Numbered from the stretch's first letter, positions 17,897-27,274 are shown. The stretch: 64,000 bases of DNA from Micrococcales bacterium 72-143 (GCA_001898835.1 MKVM01000001.1:689615-753614), one strand, 5' to 3'. Program-made: numbers and translations. The notes: generated by a model from the letters alone, not told the origin.

Positions 17897-18979
17897 ATGC
17901 CCGGCCTGTTCGACCCGATCACCGTCCGCACCACCGAGTTCCGCAACCGTCTCTGGGTGGCGCCGATGTGCCAGTACTCGTGCCTCGACCGCGACGGAGT
18001 GCCGACCGACTGGCACCTCGTGCACCTGGGCTCGTTCGCCCGCGGCGGCGCGGGGCTCGTCATCGCGGAGGCGACCGCTGTCGTGCCCGAGGGGCGCATC
18101 TCGCCGGAGGACACGGGGCTGTGGTCGGACGCGCAGGAGGCGGCGTGGGCGCGCATCGCCGCGTTCGTGCGGGCGGAGGGCGCCGTGCCCGGCATCCAGC
18201 TCGCGCACGCGGGGCGCAAGGGGTCGACCTTCTCGCCGTGGGGTGACGAGCGCGACGGCTCGGTTCCGCTCGACGAGGGCGGCTGGCCCACCGTCGCGCC
18301 CTCCGCCGTCGCCTTCGACGGCTACGCGGTGCCGCGCGCGCTCGAGGCCTCCGAGCTTCCGGGCCTCGTGACGGCGTTCGCGGATGCGGCGGCACGGGCC
18401 GTGCGCGCGGGGTTCGGCCTCGTCGAGATCCATGCCGCGCACGGGTACCTCCTGCACGAGTTCCTGTCGCCGCTCTCGAACCTGCGGGAGGACGCCTACG
18501 GCGGCTCGCTCGAGAACCGCGCACGCCTGCTGCTCGAGATCGTGCGCGCTGTCCGCGCCGAGGTCGGCGAGGAGCTGCCGGTGCTCGTGCGCTTCTCGGC
18601 GAGCGACTGGGCCGACGACGGTTGGGACGCGGAGCAGACGGCGATCGTCGCCGGCTGGTCGCGGGACGCGGGCGCCGACTTCTTCGACATCTCGTCGGGT
18701 GGTCTCGTGGCGCACCAGCGAATCGCGCTCGGCCCCGGATACCAGGTGCCGTTCGCCGAGCAGGTCGGTGCGGATGCCGACGTCGAGGTCTCGGCGGTCG
18801 GCCTCATCACCGACCCGGTGCAGGCCGACGACATCGTCCGCTCGGGCCGCGCCGACGCCGTCATGCTGGGCCGCGAGTTCCTGCGCGACCCGCACTTCCC
18901 GCTGCGCGCGGCGCACGCCCTCGGCGTCGACCTCCCCTACTGGCCCCCGCAGTACCTCCGCGCCAAGCCCCGCCTCTGA
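17897..18979 (+). CDS. NADH:flavin oxidoreductase, Old Yellow Enzyme family (YqjM-like)
   Basis: FMN-dependent ene-reductase of 360 residues that reduces activated C=C bonds with NADPH. The N-terminal NRLWVAPMCQYSC has the Cys found in thermophilic-like OYEs, HAGRKG contacts the flavin, and IHAAHGYLLHEFLSPLSN carries the substrate-binding His pair. The C-terminal LGREFLRDPHFPLRAAHALG is also typical. It follows the HAD gene with no spacer. A structured repeat (19031-19134) lies between this gene and the convergent CNNM gene and probably ends transcription from both sides. Confidence 0.9.
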   Translation: MPGLFDPITVRTTEFRNRLWVAPMCQYSCLDRDGVPTDWHLVHLGSFARGGAGLVIAEATAVVPEGRISPEDTGLWSDAQEAAWARIAAFVRAEGAVPGIQLAHAGRKGSTFSPWGDERDGSVPLDEGGWPTVAPSAVAFDGYAVPRALEASELPGLVTAFADAAARAVRAGFGLVEIHAAHGYLLHEFLSPLSNLREDAYGGSLENRARLLLEIVRAVRAEVGEELPVLVRFSASDWADDGWDAEQTAIVAGWSRDAGADFFDISSGGLVAHQRIALGPGYQVPFAEQVGADADVEVSAVGLITDPVQADDIVRSGRADAVMLGREFLRDPHFPLRAAHALGVDLPYWPPQYLRAKPRL

Positions 18980-19030
18980 TCCCTGACCGAGGAGCAGCCG
19001 CTCGAACTGCGCGGACACGCGAGCGCAGGA

Positions 19031-19134
19031 GGGGCGGGGGTTCGGTTCCGAGGCGCTGGCATCGGGACCGGCGGGAGCGCATCGCCGACAGGCGATACGC
19101 GGGGGCATGCGACTCGGAACCGAACCCCCGCCCC
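19031..19134. repeat. Structured intergenic element, copy 1 (22-bp arms, conserved core)
   Basis: Perfect 22-bp arms (19031-19052 and 19113-19134) enclose a core with an inner hairpin (ATCGCC at 19081-19086 with GGCGAT at 19091-19096). The core segments GCTGGCATCGGG and CGGGAGCGC on the left and GCGGGGGCATGCG on the right recur in the element at 27275-27379. Arms and inner stem differ between the copies but stay self-complementary. Located between the convergent OYE and CNNM genes. Confidence 0.75.
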
Positions 19135-19158
19135 GACGAACCGTGCAGGCACCGCGGA

Positions 19159-20211
19159 CTAGCGCGGCGACCGACGATCCGTCGCGTCCTGCACCTCGCC
19201 CACGAGCTCCTCGATGATGTCCTCGAGGAACAGCACGCCGCGGGTCGACCCGTTCTCATCGAAGACGCGGGCGACGTGGCTTCCCGCGCGGCGGAGCATG
19301 GCGAGGGCGTCCTCGAGCTCCATGCCGCGGTAGAGCGAGATGAGCTGGCGGATGCGCTTGGGCGGCACCGGATCGTCGAACTCGTCGTCGCGCAGGTCGA
19401 TGACGTCCTTGAGGTGCACGTACCCGCTCGGCTCGCCGTCCTCGTCGACGAGCACGTAGCGGCTGAAGCCGTGCTGGGAGACGGCGCGCTCGACGTCGGC
19501 GGGCGTGGCGTCCTCGGGGAGGGTGACGAGCGCGTCCATGCCGAGGGCGACATCCGCGACCTTCTTGGTCGTGAACTCGAAGGCGTTGCTGAGCGTGCCG
19601 GTGGTGTCGGTGAGCACCCCCTCGCGCGTGGAGGTGCGCACGATGAGCTCGACCTCGTCGACGGTGAAGGCGCTCGTCGCCTCGTTCTTCGGCTGCACGC
19701 GGAACAGCAGCAGGACGCCGTTGGCCGTCGCGTTGAGCGCCCGGATGATGGGGCGCAACACGGTCGCGATGGCGACGAGGGGGGTCGCGAGCAGCAGCAC
19801 GGAGCGGTCGGGCACCGAGAAGGAGATGTTCTTCGGCACCATCTCGCCGAACACGACGTGCAGGAAGGAGACGAGCACGAGCGTCACGATGAACGCGACA
19901 GTGCCGATGACGTCCTCCGACCAGCCGGTGAGCTCGAGCGGCACGGCGAGCAGGTGGTGGATGGCGGGCTCGGAGACGTTGAGGATGAGCAGCGAGCACA
20001 CGGTGATGCCGAGCTGGCTCGTGGCGAGCATGAGGGTCGCGTGCTCCATCGCCCACAGGGCGGTCTTCGCGGCCCGGGATCCGGCCTCCGCTCGCGGCTC
20101 GATCTGGGAGCGCCGCGCCGAGATCACCGCGAACTCCGCCCCGACGAAGAAGGCGTTCGCGGCGAGCAGGATGAACAGCCAGGCCAGGCCCCACCAGTCG
20201 GAGGCGTTCAT
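19159..20211 (-). CDS. CNNM/CorC-type transporter-associated protein (hemolysin family)
   Basis: Membrane protein of 350 residues with an N-terminal CNNM domain (about 1-190, with GAEFAVISARRSQIE and VVFGEMVPKNISF) and a C-terminal CBS pair (about 200-340, ending in GVLFLEDIIEELVGEVQDATDR). Such proteins take part in divalent cation (Mg2+/Co2+) efflux or its regulation. Unlike its partner upstream it lacks the final CorC_HlyC domain. The ATG at 20211 overlaps the stop of that gene by 4 nt, suggesting that the two paralogues are made together and may form a heteromer. Confidence 0.88.
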   Translation of the reverse strand: MNASDWWGLAWLFILLAANAFFVGAEFAVISARRSQIEPRAEAGSRAAKTALWAMEHATLMLATSQLGITVCSLLILNVSEPAIHHLLAVPLELTGWSEDVIGTVAFIVTLVLVSFLHVVFGEMVPKNISFSVPDRSVLLLATPLVAIATVLRPIIRALNATANGVLLLFRVQPKNEATSAFTVDEVELIVRTSTREGVLTDTTGTLSNAFEFTTKKVADVALGMDALVTLPEDATPADVERAVSQHGFSRYVLVDEDGEPSGYVHLKDVIDLRDDEFDDPVPPKRIRQLISLYRGMELEDALAMLRRAGSHVARVFDENGSTRGVLFLEDIIEELVGEVQDATDRRSPR

Positions 20212-21524
20212 CGCTCCTCCTCCTGCTCGGCGGGGCGGGGGGTGAAGCGCACGCGGTCGATGCGGCGCCCGTCCATACGCTCGATGCGGAACGCGCCCGC
20301 CTCGATCTCGACGGTGTCGCCGACGACGGGGATGCGGCCGAGCTCGCTCATGAGGTAGCCGGCGACGGTCTCGTACGGCCCCTCCTCCGGCACGGTGACC
20401 CCGGCGCGGTCGAGCAGCTCGTCGGGCCGCAGCGCCCCGGGGAAGGTGAGCCAGTCGCGGCTGCGCACGACGTCGGGGCGCGAGCGGTCGTGCTCATCCG
20501 ACACCTCGCCGACGAGCTCCTCGACGAGGTCCTCGAGCGTCGCGACCCCGGCGGTGCCGCCGTACTCGTCGACGACGACGGCGATCTGGTAGCTGCGGGC
20601 GCGCAGCTCGCCGAGCAGCGTGTCGAGCTTCATCGTCTCCGGGACGCGGAGCGCCTCGGTCTGGAGCGCCGACACGGGGACGGATGCGCGCCGCTCGCGG
20701 GGCACGGACACCGCCTGCTTGACGTGCACGATCCCGACGATGTCGTCGGGGCTCTCGTCGATGACGGGGAAACGGGAGTAGCCGGTGCGGCGGGCGAGCT
20801 CGATGACGGTCTCGGCGGTGTCGGCGCGTTCGACGGCGGCGAGGCGCGGCCGCGGCGTCATGACGTCGGCGGCGGTGTGCTCCGAGAAGGCGAGCGTGCG
20901 CGCCAGGAGGGTCGCGGTGTCGCGGTCGAGCGAGCCCTCGCTCGCGGAACGCCGCACGAGGCTCTTCAGCTCGTCGGCGGTGCGCGCCGAGCTGAGCTCC
21001 TCCTTCGGCTCGATGCCGATCGCCCGCAGCACCGCGTTGGCCGTGCCGTTGAGGAGGGCGACGAAGGGCTTGAAGACGGTGGTGAAGACGACCTGGAACG
21101 GGATGACGAGCTTCGCGGTCTGCCGCGGGAGGGCGAGCGCGAAGTTCTTCGGCACGAGCTCGCCGATGATCATGGAGAGCAGGGTGGCGACGGCGACGGC
21201 GACGATCGTCGCGACTATTCGGGAGGTGGCGGCGCCCATCCCCCAGCCGTCGAAGAGCGGCCGCAGCCAGGTGCTGAACGCCGGCTCGAGGGTGAAGCCG
21301 GCGAGCAGCGTGGTGAGGGTGATGCCGAGCTGCGCCGCGGAGAGGTGCGTGGACGTCACCTTGAGCGCGCGGATCGTGGGCCCGAGCATCGTCTCGCCCC
21401 GCGACTGCCGCGCCTCGAGGTCGTGCCGGTCGAGGTTGACGAGGGCGAACTCGCTCGCCACGAAGAAGCCGGTTCCGACCGTGAGGACCATGCCGGCGAT
21501 GAACATCCACCATTCGGGGCTCAT
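20208..21524 (-). CDS. CNNM/CorC-type protein with CBS pair and CorC_HlyC domain
   Basis: Paralogue of the following gene, 438 residues. Four membrane segments in the CNNM domain (NLDRHDLEARQSRGE; IIGELVPKNFALALP), a CBS pair (about 215-340, with VVVDEYGGTAGVATLEDLVEELVGEV) and a C-terminal CorC_HlyC domain (about 355-430, VAGYLMSELGRIPVVGDTVE). Probable role in Mg2+/Co2+ homeostasis. The ATG at 21524 overlaps the stop codon of a possible 25-codon leader peptide (21521-21598), which may couple its translation. First main gene of a two-gene operon. Confidence 0.88.
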   Translation of the reverse strand: MSPEWWMFIAGMVLTVGTGFFVASEFALVNLDRHDLEARQSRGETMLGPTIRALKVTSTHLSAAQLGITLTTLLAGFTLEPAFSTWLRPLFDGWGMGAATSRIVATIVAVAVATLLSMIIGELVPKNFALALPRQTAKLVIPFQVVFTTVFKPFVALLNGTANAVLRAIGIEPKEELSSARTADELKSLVRRSASEGSLDRDTATLLARTLAFSEHTAADVMTPRPRLAAVERADTAETVIELARRTGYSRFPVIDESPDDIVGIVHVKQAVSVPRERRASVPVSALQTEALRVPETMKLDTLLGELRARSYQIAVVVDEYGGTAGVATLEDLVEELVGEVSDEHDRSRPDVVRSRDWLTFPGALRPDELLDRAGVTVPEEGPYETVAGYLMSELGRIPVVGDTVEIEAGAFRIERMDGRRIDRVRFTPRPAEQEEER

Positions 21525-21598
21525 CGTGCATCACCCCCGACGGCGACCGGCGCGGGTCTGTGGGCTGGCTCTGACGTCGAAGACGGAGGGTCATCCAT
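21521..21598 (-). CDS. Possible leaderless 25-residue leader peptide upstream of CNNM operon
   Basis: An ATG at 21598 opens a 25-codon frame (begins MDDPPSSTSEPAH) whose TGA overlaps the ATG of the CNNM gene. TAGGCT at 21613-21608 on the minus strand lies 9 nt before this ATG, matching other leaderless starts in the window. Translation of the short frame would deliver ribosomes to the CNNM start, which has only a weak ribosome site. It is too short for any homology claim and could be chance. Confidence 0.35.
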   Translation of the reverse strand: MDDPPSSTSEPAHRPAPVAVGGDAR

Positions 21599-21642
21599 GA
21601 TCGGGCCAGCCTACAGTTCGCCCGGGCGCCCCGGCTGGGTGA

Positions 21643-23082
21643 TCACCACGAGACGGGGAGCGCCTTGCCCTCCTCGTATCCCGCCGCCGACTGGAAGCCG
21701 ACGACGGCGCGCTCGTGGAACTCGGCGAGTGACGCGGCCCCCGCGTAGGTGAAGGAGCTGCGCACGCCCGAGGTGATCATGTCGAGCAGGTCCTCGAGGG
21801 AGGGGCGGTTCGGGTCGAGGTAGATCCGCGAGCTCGAGATGCCCTCCGCGAACAGCTCCTTGCGCGCGAGCTCGTAGGGGTCGAGGCGCCCGAAGCGCTC
21901 CTGCACGGCCTTCGTCGAGGCCATGCCCCAGCTCTCCTTGTAGAGCCGACCCGCGTCGTCGGTCTCGAGCCGGCCGGGAGCCTCGATGGTGCCCGCGAAC
22001 CAGGAGCCGATCATGACGGATGCCGCCCCCGCCGCGAGCGCGAGTGCCACGTCGCGCGGGTACCGCACGCCGCCGTCCGCCCACACGTGCGCGCCGAGCT
22101 CGCGCGCCGCCTCGGCCGTCTCGAGCACCGCCGAGAACTGGGGGCGCCCGACGGCGGTCATCATGCGCGTCGTGCACATGGCGCCTGGGCCGACGCCGAC
22201 CTTGATGATCGACGCACCCGCCTCCACGAGGTCGCGCACGCCGTCGGCGGTCACGACGTTGCCCGCCACGATCGGGATGCCGAGGTCGAGCTTCGCGACC
22301 GTGCGGAGCGCGGCGAGCATGCCCTCCTGGTGCCCGTGGGCGGTGTCGACGACGAGCACGTCGACGCCAGCGTCGGCGAGCGCCCGCGCCTTCGCGGCGA
22401 CGTCGCCGTTGATGCCGACGGCCGCTGCGACCCGCAGCCGCCCCTGCCCGTCGACGGCGGGCGCGTAGATCGTGGAGCGGAGGGCGCTGCGGCGCGTGAC
22501 GGAGCCGACGAGGTGGCCGTGGTGACGCACGAGCGCCGCCTCGACGCCGGCGTCGATGAGCAGGTCGAAGGCGGCGCGCGGCCCCGAGAGGTCATCCGCG
22601 TCGAGCGAGGTCACCCGCCCGTGGACGAGGTCGCCGAGCCGTGCGTCGGGGAGTGCCGTGGCGAGGCGGGCGACCGGCACGCATCCGGCCTCCTCCCCCG
22701 CGCCGTCGCGGAGCACCACGACGCCGGTCCCGATGGCGGGGACGATGCGGAGCGCCTCGGCGACCGTGGCATCCGCCGCGAGCTCGACCGGTGCGTCCCA
22801 GCCCACCGGCTGCGCCTTCACCGCGCGGATGGCGGCGTCGAGCTCCTGCAGCGGAAGGTCCTGCGGCAGCACGCCGAGGCCGCCGCGCCGGGCGAGCGAG
22901 GCGGCGAGCCGCGGACCGGTCACGGAGTTCATGTTGGCCGAGACGATGGGGATGGTGGCGCCCGTGCCGTCGGTCGTCGCGAGGTCCACCGAGAGGCGGC
23001 TCGCGACCTCCGAGCGGCTCGGGACGAGGAATACGTCGGAGTAGGTGAGGTCGTGGGATGGAACCTGTCCCGTGAAGCGCAT
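21643..23082 (-). CDS. guaB1: GuaB1-type IMP dehydrogenase-related protein (GMP reductase-like)
   Basis: TIM-barrel purine enzyme of 479 residues. It has the IMPDH/GMPR fold with a CBS pair inserted at about 95-210, the catalytic loop Cys303 in GVGPGAMCTTRMM, and the phosphate motif in ADGGVRYPRD. In actinobacteria this GuaB1 branch is separate from true IMPDH (GuaB2); the mycobacterial member has been reported to act as a CBS-containing GMP reductase, so purine salvage (GMP to IMP) is the likely role. ATG 23082 gives the normal N-terminus (TYSDVFLVPSRS). It is divergent from kgd. Confidence 0.88.
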   Translation of the reverse strand: MRFTGQVPSHDLTYSDVFLVPSRSEVASRLSVDLATTDGTGATIPIVSANMNSVTGPRLAASLARRGGLGVLPQDLPLQELDAAIRAVKAQPVGWDAPVELAADATVAEALRIVPAIGTGVVVLRDGAGEEAGCVPVARLATALPDARLGDLVHGRVTSLDADDLSGPRAAFDLLIDAGVEAALVRHHGHLVGSVTRRSALRSTIYAPAVDGQGRLRVAAAVGINGDVAAKARALADAGVDVLVVDTAHGHQEGMLAALRTVAKLDLGIPIVAGNVVTADGVRDLVEAGASIIKVGVGPGAMCTTRMMTAVGRPQFSAVLETAEAARELGAHVWADGGVRYPRDVALALAAGAASVMIGSWFAGTIEAPGRLETDDAGRLYKESWGMASTKAVQERFGRLDPYELARKELFAEGISSSRIYLDPNRPSLEDLLDMITSGVRSSFTYAGAASLAEFHERAVVGFQSAAGYEEGKALPVSW

Positions 23083-23179
23083 GACACCACGGTATTCCGT
23101 GCGCACCGCGCACGCACCGCGACCCTGGGAGGTTCCCCGGACACCCCGCGGATCGTCCGCGCGACACGCCCGGTGACGT

Positions 23180-23185
23180 TAGGCT
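23180..23185 (+). promoter_or_regulatory. TAGGCT -10 element upstream of kgd
   Basis: TAGGCT, the hexamer seen at several start-proximal promoters in this window, lies 72 nt before the GTG of kgd. Unlike those, this gene would have a 5' leader of about 65 nt. No clear -35 is visible. Confidence 0.35.
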
Positions 23186-23257
23186 TGGTGGTGGTGTGAC
23201 CAGCGGGGATCACCCGGATCCCTGGCACCGGCGAGTAGTGAGAGTGGGCGGTCGGCT

Positions 23258-26200
23258 GTGTCCAACCCCGTCACCGGAGTGACGCCCGAGGAGAACGCCT
23301 CGGGGGAGTTCGGAGCCAATGAATGGCTCGTCGACGAGATGTACGAGCGGTACCTCGTCGACAAGGAGTCGGTCGACCGCAGTTGGTGGCCGATCCTGGA
23401 GTCGTATCGACCCGTCGACGACCCCACCCCCACCTCGGTGATCCCGGTGGTGACCTCGCCCGAGGCGCCCGCCGCACCCGAGCCGATCGCCGAGACCCCG
23501 CCCGCCGCACCCGAGCCCACGCCCCCGACGGATGCCGCCGCCGCGGACGCGGAGGCGCCCAAGAGCCAGGTGGGCGGCGAGTCGCAGGTGCCCGAGGCCG
23601 TGACCGAGGCCGCGGAGGCGCCCGCCGCATCCGCCCCCGCCCCGACCCCAGCGCCCTCCGAGGCCGCCCCGCCGACGACGCCCATCGCGCGCACCACCTC
23701 GGCGCCCGCGAAGCCGCAGCCGATCCCGGCCGAGGCGCCCACGACCGCCTCGACCCCCGTGGTGGGCGAGTCCGCGGAGCCCGAGGAGGCCGTCACCGTG
23801 CTCAAGGGCATGGCGAAGACCCTCTCCACCAACATGGACCAGAGCCTCACGGTTCCCACCGCCACGAGCGTGCGCACGGTGCCGGCGAAGCTCATGATCG
23901 ACAACCGCATCGTCATCAACAACCACCTGCGCCGCGCGCGCGGCGGCAAGGTGTCGTTCACGCACCTCATCGCGTGGGCCATGGTGAAGACCCTCGGCGA
24001 GTTCCCCAGCCAGAACGTGTTCTACCGCGAGGACGACGGCAAGCCCACGGTCGTCGCGCCCGCGCACGTGACCCTCGGCATCGCGATCGACCTCCCGAAG
24101 CCCGACGGCACGCGCTCGCTGCTCGTCCCCGGCATCAAGCGCGCCGACACGATGAACTTCGCCGAGTTCCTCGCCGCCTACGAGGATGTCGTGGCGCGCG
24201 CCCGCGCGAACAAGCTCACCGCGGCCGACTTCCAGGGCGTCACGATCTCGCTCACCAACCCGGGCGGCATCGGCACCGAGCACTCGGTTCCCCGCCTCAT
24301 GCGCGGCCAGGGCTGCATCGTCGGCGCGGGCGCGCTCGAGTATCCGGCCGCCTTCCAGGGGGCGAGCCCGAAGACGCTCGTCGAGCTCGGCATCGGCAAG
24401 ACCATCACCCTCACGAGCACCTACGACCACCGCGTCATCCAGGGTGCGGGCTCGGGCGAATTCCTCAAGAAGATCCACGAGCTGCTGATCGGCGAGCGCG
24501 GCTTCTACGAGGACATCTTCTCGGCGCTGCGCATCCCCTACGACCCGATCCACTGGGCCGAGGACATCAACGTCGACCTCTCGGAGCGCATCTCCAAGAC
24601 GAGCCGCGTGCAGGAGCTCATCAACTCGTTCCGCGTGCGCGGCCACCTGATGGCCGACATCGACCCGCTCGAGTACCGCCAGCGCTCCCACCCCGACCTC
24701 GACATCGCGAGCCACGGCCTCACCTTCTGGGACCTCGACCGCGAGTTCGTAACCGGCGGCTTCGGCGGCAAGCGCACGATGCTGCTGCGCGAGATCCTCG
24801 GCGTGCTGCGCGACTCGTACTGCCGCACCGTCGGCGTCGAGTACATGCACATCCAGGACCCGGAGCAGCGCCGCTGGTTCCAGGAGCGGCTCGAGAAGCC
24901 CTACGTGAAGCCCACGCACGACGAGCAGCTGCGCGTTCTCGGCAAGCTCAACGAGGCGGAAGCCTTCGAGACCTTCCTGCAGACGAAGTACGTCGGCCAG
25001 AAGCGCTTCAGCCTGGAGGGCGGCGAGTCGACCATCCCGCTGCTCGACGAGATCCTGCAGGGCGCCGCCGAGTCGGGTCTCGACGAGGTCGCGATCGGCA
25101 TGGCGCACCGCGGCCGGCTCAACGTGCTCACCAACATCGCGGGCAAGACGTACGGCCAGGTGTTCCGCGAGTTCGAGGGCACCCAGGACCCGAAGTCGGT
25201 GCAGGGCTCCGGCGACGTCAAGTACCACCTCGGCACCGAGGGCACCTTCACCGCGATGAGCGGCAAGGAGGTGCCGGTGTACCTCGCCGCGAACCCCTCC
25301 CACCTGGAGGCGGTCAACGGCGTGCTCGAGGGCATCGTGCGCGCCAAGCAGGACCGCACGGGCGACGGCCAGTACGGCACGCTCCCGATCCTCGTGCACG
25401 GCGACGCGTCGATGGCGGGCCAGGGCGTCGTCGTCGAGACGCTGCAGATGTCGCAGCTGCGGGCCTACAAGACCGGCGGCACCATCCACGTCGTCATCAA
25501 CAACCAGGTCGGCTTCACGACGACCCCGCAGGATGCGCGCAGCTCGGTGTACTCGACGGATGTCGCGAAGACCATCCAGGCGCCGATCTTCCACGTGAAC
25601 GGCGACGACCCGGAGGCCGTGGTGCGCGTCGCCGAGCACGCCTTCGCGTACCGGCAGCAGTTCAAGCGCGACGTCGTCATCGACCTGGTCTGCTACCGCC
25701 GCCGCGGCCACAACGAGGGCGACGACCCCTCGATGACGCAGCCGCTCATGTACAACCTCATCGAGGCGAAGCGCAGCGTCCGCACCCTCTACACGGAGGC
25801 GCTCGTCGGACGCGGCGATATCACCCAGGAGGAGTTCGAGCAGGCGCAGACCGACTTCCAGGAGCGGCTCGAGCGGGCGTTCGCCGAGACGCACGCCGCG
25901 CAGACCGGCTCCATCCCTGTGGTGGCGCACGACCAGAGCCCGGTGGCCGACCTGGAGCGCCCCGTCGCCCAGCAGCGGGAGGACGCCGCGGTCGGCGAGC
26001 CCGCGTCGACCGCCGTCGACCAGGCGGTCGTCGAGCTCATCGGCGACGCGCACGACAACCCGCCCGGCGGCTTCAGCGTGCACCCGAAGCTGCAGCAGCT
26101 GCTCAAGAAGCGCTACGACATGAGCCGCAACGGCTCCATCGACTGGGGCTTCGGCGAGCTCATCGCCCTCGGCTCGCTGCTGATCGAGGGCACCCCGGTG

Positions 26201-27163
26201 CGCCTCGTCGGCCAGGATGCCCGCCGCGGCACCTTCGTGTCGCGCCACGCGGTGTTCCACGACCGCGAGAACGGCCAGGAGTGGCTGCCGCTCGGCAACC
26301 TCGCCGACAACCAGGCGCGGCTCGCGATCTACGACTCTCTGCTGTCCGAGTACGCCGCGCTCGCCTTCGAGTACGGCTACTCGGTGGAGCGGCCGGATGC
26401 CCTGGTGCTGTGGGAGGCGCAGTTCGGCGACTTCGCGAACGGCGCCCAGACGGTGATCGACGAGTTCATCTCGAGCGCCGAGCAGAAGTGGGGTCAGCGC
26501 TCCGGTGTCGTCATGCTCCTCCCCCACGGCTACGAGGGCCAGGGGCCGGACCACTCCTCGGCGCGCATCGAGCGCTACCTGCAGCTCGCGGCGGAGAACA
26601 ACATGACGATCGCGCGTCCGTCGACGCCCGCGTCGTACTTCCACCTGCTGCGCCGACAGGCCTACGCGCGCCCACGTCGTCCGCTCATCGTCTTCACTCC
26701 GAAGTCGATGCTGCGCCTCCGCGGTGCGACGAGCGAGGTCGCCGACTTCACGCGGGGCCGCTTCGAGCCGGTCATCGACGACGCACGCATCCAGGACCCG
26801 TCGACGGTCAAGCGGGTGCTGCTGCACTCCGGCAAGATCCACTACGACCTGCTCAACGAGGTCGAGAAGCGGGCGGATGGGGGCGCCTTCGCGCTCGTGC
26901 GGCTGGAGCAGTACTACCCGCTGCCGACCGCTCAGCTGCTGGCGGTGTTCGATCGCTACCCGGAGGCCGAGCTCATGTGGGTACAGGACGAGCCGGAGAA
27001 CCAGGGCGCGTGGCCGTTCCTGTCGTTCGATCTCGCCCCGCAGCTCGGCGGACGTGCGCTGCACGTGTCGTCGCGTGCGGCCTCCGCGTCGCCCGCGACG
27101 GGCTCGTCGAAGCGCAGCGCGGCCGAGCAGACCGCTCTCATCGCGAGGGCGCTGGAGCTGTAG
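23258..27163 (+). CDS. kgd: Multifunctional 2-oxoglutarate decarboxylase / dihydrolipoyl succinyltransferase
   Basis: TCA-cycle enzyme of 1301 residues, the E1o-E2o fusion used by actinobacteria instead of separate SucA and SucB. The N-terminal motif (GANEWLVDEMYERYLVDK) is followed by a Pro/Ala-rich linker to about residue 185, an acyltransferase domain with catalytic His391 (YDHRVIQGAGSGEF), then the ThDP-dependent E1 domain with GDA at 715-717 and NNQVGF near 745, and a transketolase-like C-terminus. It lacks a lipoyl domain, so it must use the lipoyl arm of the pyruvate dehydrogenase E2, as known for the Corynebacterium homologue OdhA. The linker is longer than in most homologues. GTG start at 23258. 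Confidence 0.95.
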   Translation: MSNPVTGVTPEENASGEFGANEWLVDEMYERYLVDKESVDRSWWPILESYRPVDDPTPTSVIPVVTSPEAPAAPEPIAETPPAAPEPTPPTDAAAADAEAPKSQVGGESQVPEAVTEAAEAPAASAPAPTPAPSEAAPPTTPIARTTSAPAKPQPIPAEAPTTASTPVVGESAEPEEAVTVLKGMAKTLSTNMDQSLTVPTATSVRTVPAKLMIDNRIVINNHLRRARGGKVSFTHLIAWAMVKTLGEFPSQNVFYREDDGKPTVVAPAHVTLGIAIDLPKPDGTRSLLVPGIKRADTMNFAEFLAAYEDVVARARANKLTAADFQGVTISLTNPGGIGTEHSVPRLMRGQGCIVGAGALEYPAAFQGASPKTLVELGIGKTITLTSTYDHRVIQGAGSGEFLKKIHELLIGERGFYEDIFSALRIPYDPIHWAEDINVDLSERISKTSRVQELINSFRVRGHLMADIDPLEYRQRSHPDLDIASHGLTFWDLDREFVTGGFGGKRTMLLREILGVLRDSYCRTVGVEYMHIQDPEQRRWFQERLEKPYVKPTHDEQLRVLGKLNEAEAFETFLQTKYVGQKRFSLEGGESTIPLLDEILQGAAESGLDEVAIGMAHRGRLNVLTNIAGKTYGQVFREFEGTQDPKSVQGSGDVKYHLGTEGTFTAMSGKEVPVYLAANPSHLEAVNGVLEGIVRAKQDRTGDGQYGTLPILVHGDASMAGQGVVVETLQMSQLRAYKTGGTIHVVINNQVGFTTTPQDARSSVYSTDVAKTIQAPIFHVNGDDPEAVVRVAEHAFAYRQQFKRDVVIDLVCYRRRGHNEGDDPSMTQPLMYNLIEAKRSVRTLYTEALVGRGDITQEEFEQAQTDFQERLERAFAETHAAQTGSIPVVAHDQSPVADLERPVAQQREDAAVGEPASTAVDQAVVELIGDAHDNPPGGFSVHPKLQQLLKKRYDMSRNGSIDWGFGELIALGSLLIEGTPVRLVGQDARRGTFVSRHAVFHDRENGQEWLPLGNLADNQARLAIYDSLLSEYAALAFEYGYSVERPDALVLWEAQFGDFANGAQTVIDEFISSAEQKWGQRSGVVMLLPHGYEGQGPDHSSARIERYLQLAAENNMTIARPSTPASYFHLLRRQAYARPRRPLIVFTPKSMLRLRGATSEVADFTRGRFEPVIDDARIQDPSTVKRVLLHSGKIHYDLLNEVEKRADGGAFALVRLEQYYPLPTAQLLAVFDRYPEAELMWVQDEPENQGAWPFLSFDLAPQLGGRALHVSSRAASASPATGSSKRSAAEQTALIARALEL

Positions 27164-27181
27164 TTCTTCCTCTCAGGAGGA

Positions 27182-27212
27182 CGAAGGGCGCCGCCTCGAG
27201 CGGCGCCCTTCG
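27182..27212. terminator. Intrinsic-type terminator after kgd
   Basis: Perfect 13-bp stem (CGAAGGGCGCCGC at 27182-27194 with 27200-27212), 5-nt loop, 19 nt after the kgd stop. No T-tract, as is common in high-GC actinobacteria. Confidence 0.75.
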
Positions 27213-27257
27213 TGGTCTCGATACACCGTGCTGCGCGCGGCACTCGACCAGCGAGAC
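27213..27257. repeat. Actinobacterial TGGTCTCGATAC...CTCGACCA intergenic repeat
   Basis: TGGTCTCGATAC and CTCGACCAGCGAGA flank a short hairpin (GTGC at 27228-27231 with GCAC). The sequence resembles a dispersed imperfect palindrome seen beside genes in many Micrococcales genomes. A fragment of the related CGGTGGTTGAG form overlaps the rsgA stop codon near 30831-30846. Confidence 0.55.
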
Positions 27258-27274
27258 GTCGTGACCCGAGCGAA

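Noticed and set aside
23210-27064. Very long open frame on the minus strand across the kgd gene
   Set aside because: It is an antisense shadow caused by high GC. The plus strand encodes a full set of KGD motifs, and the minus-strand translation is low complexity, rich in Arg, Glu and Val.
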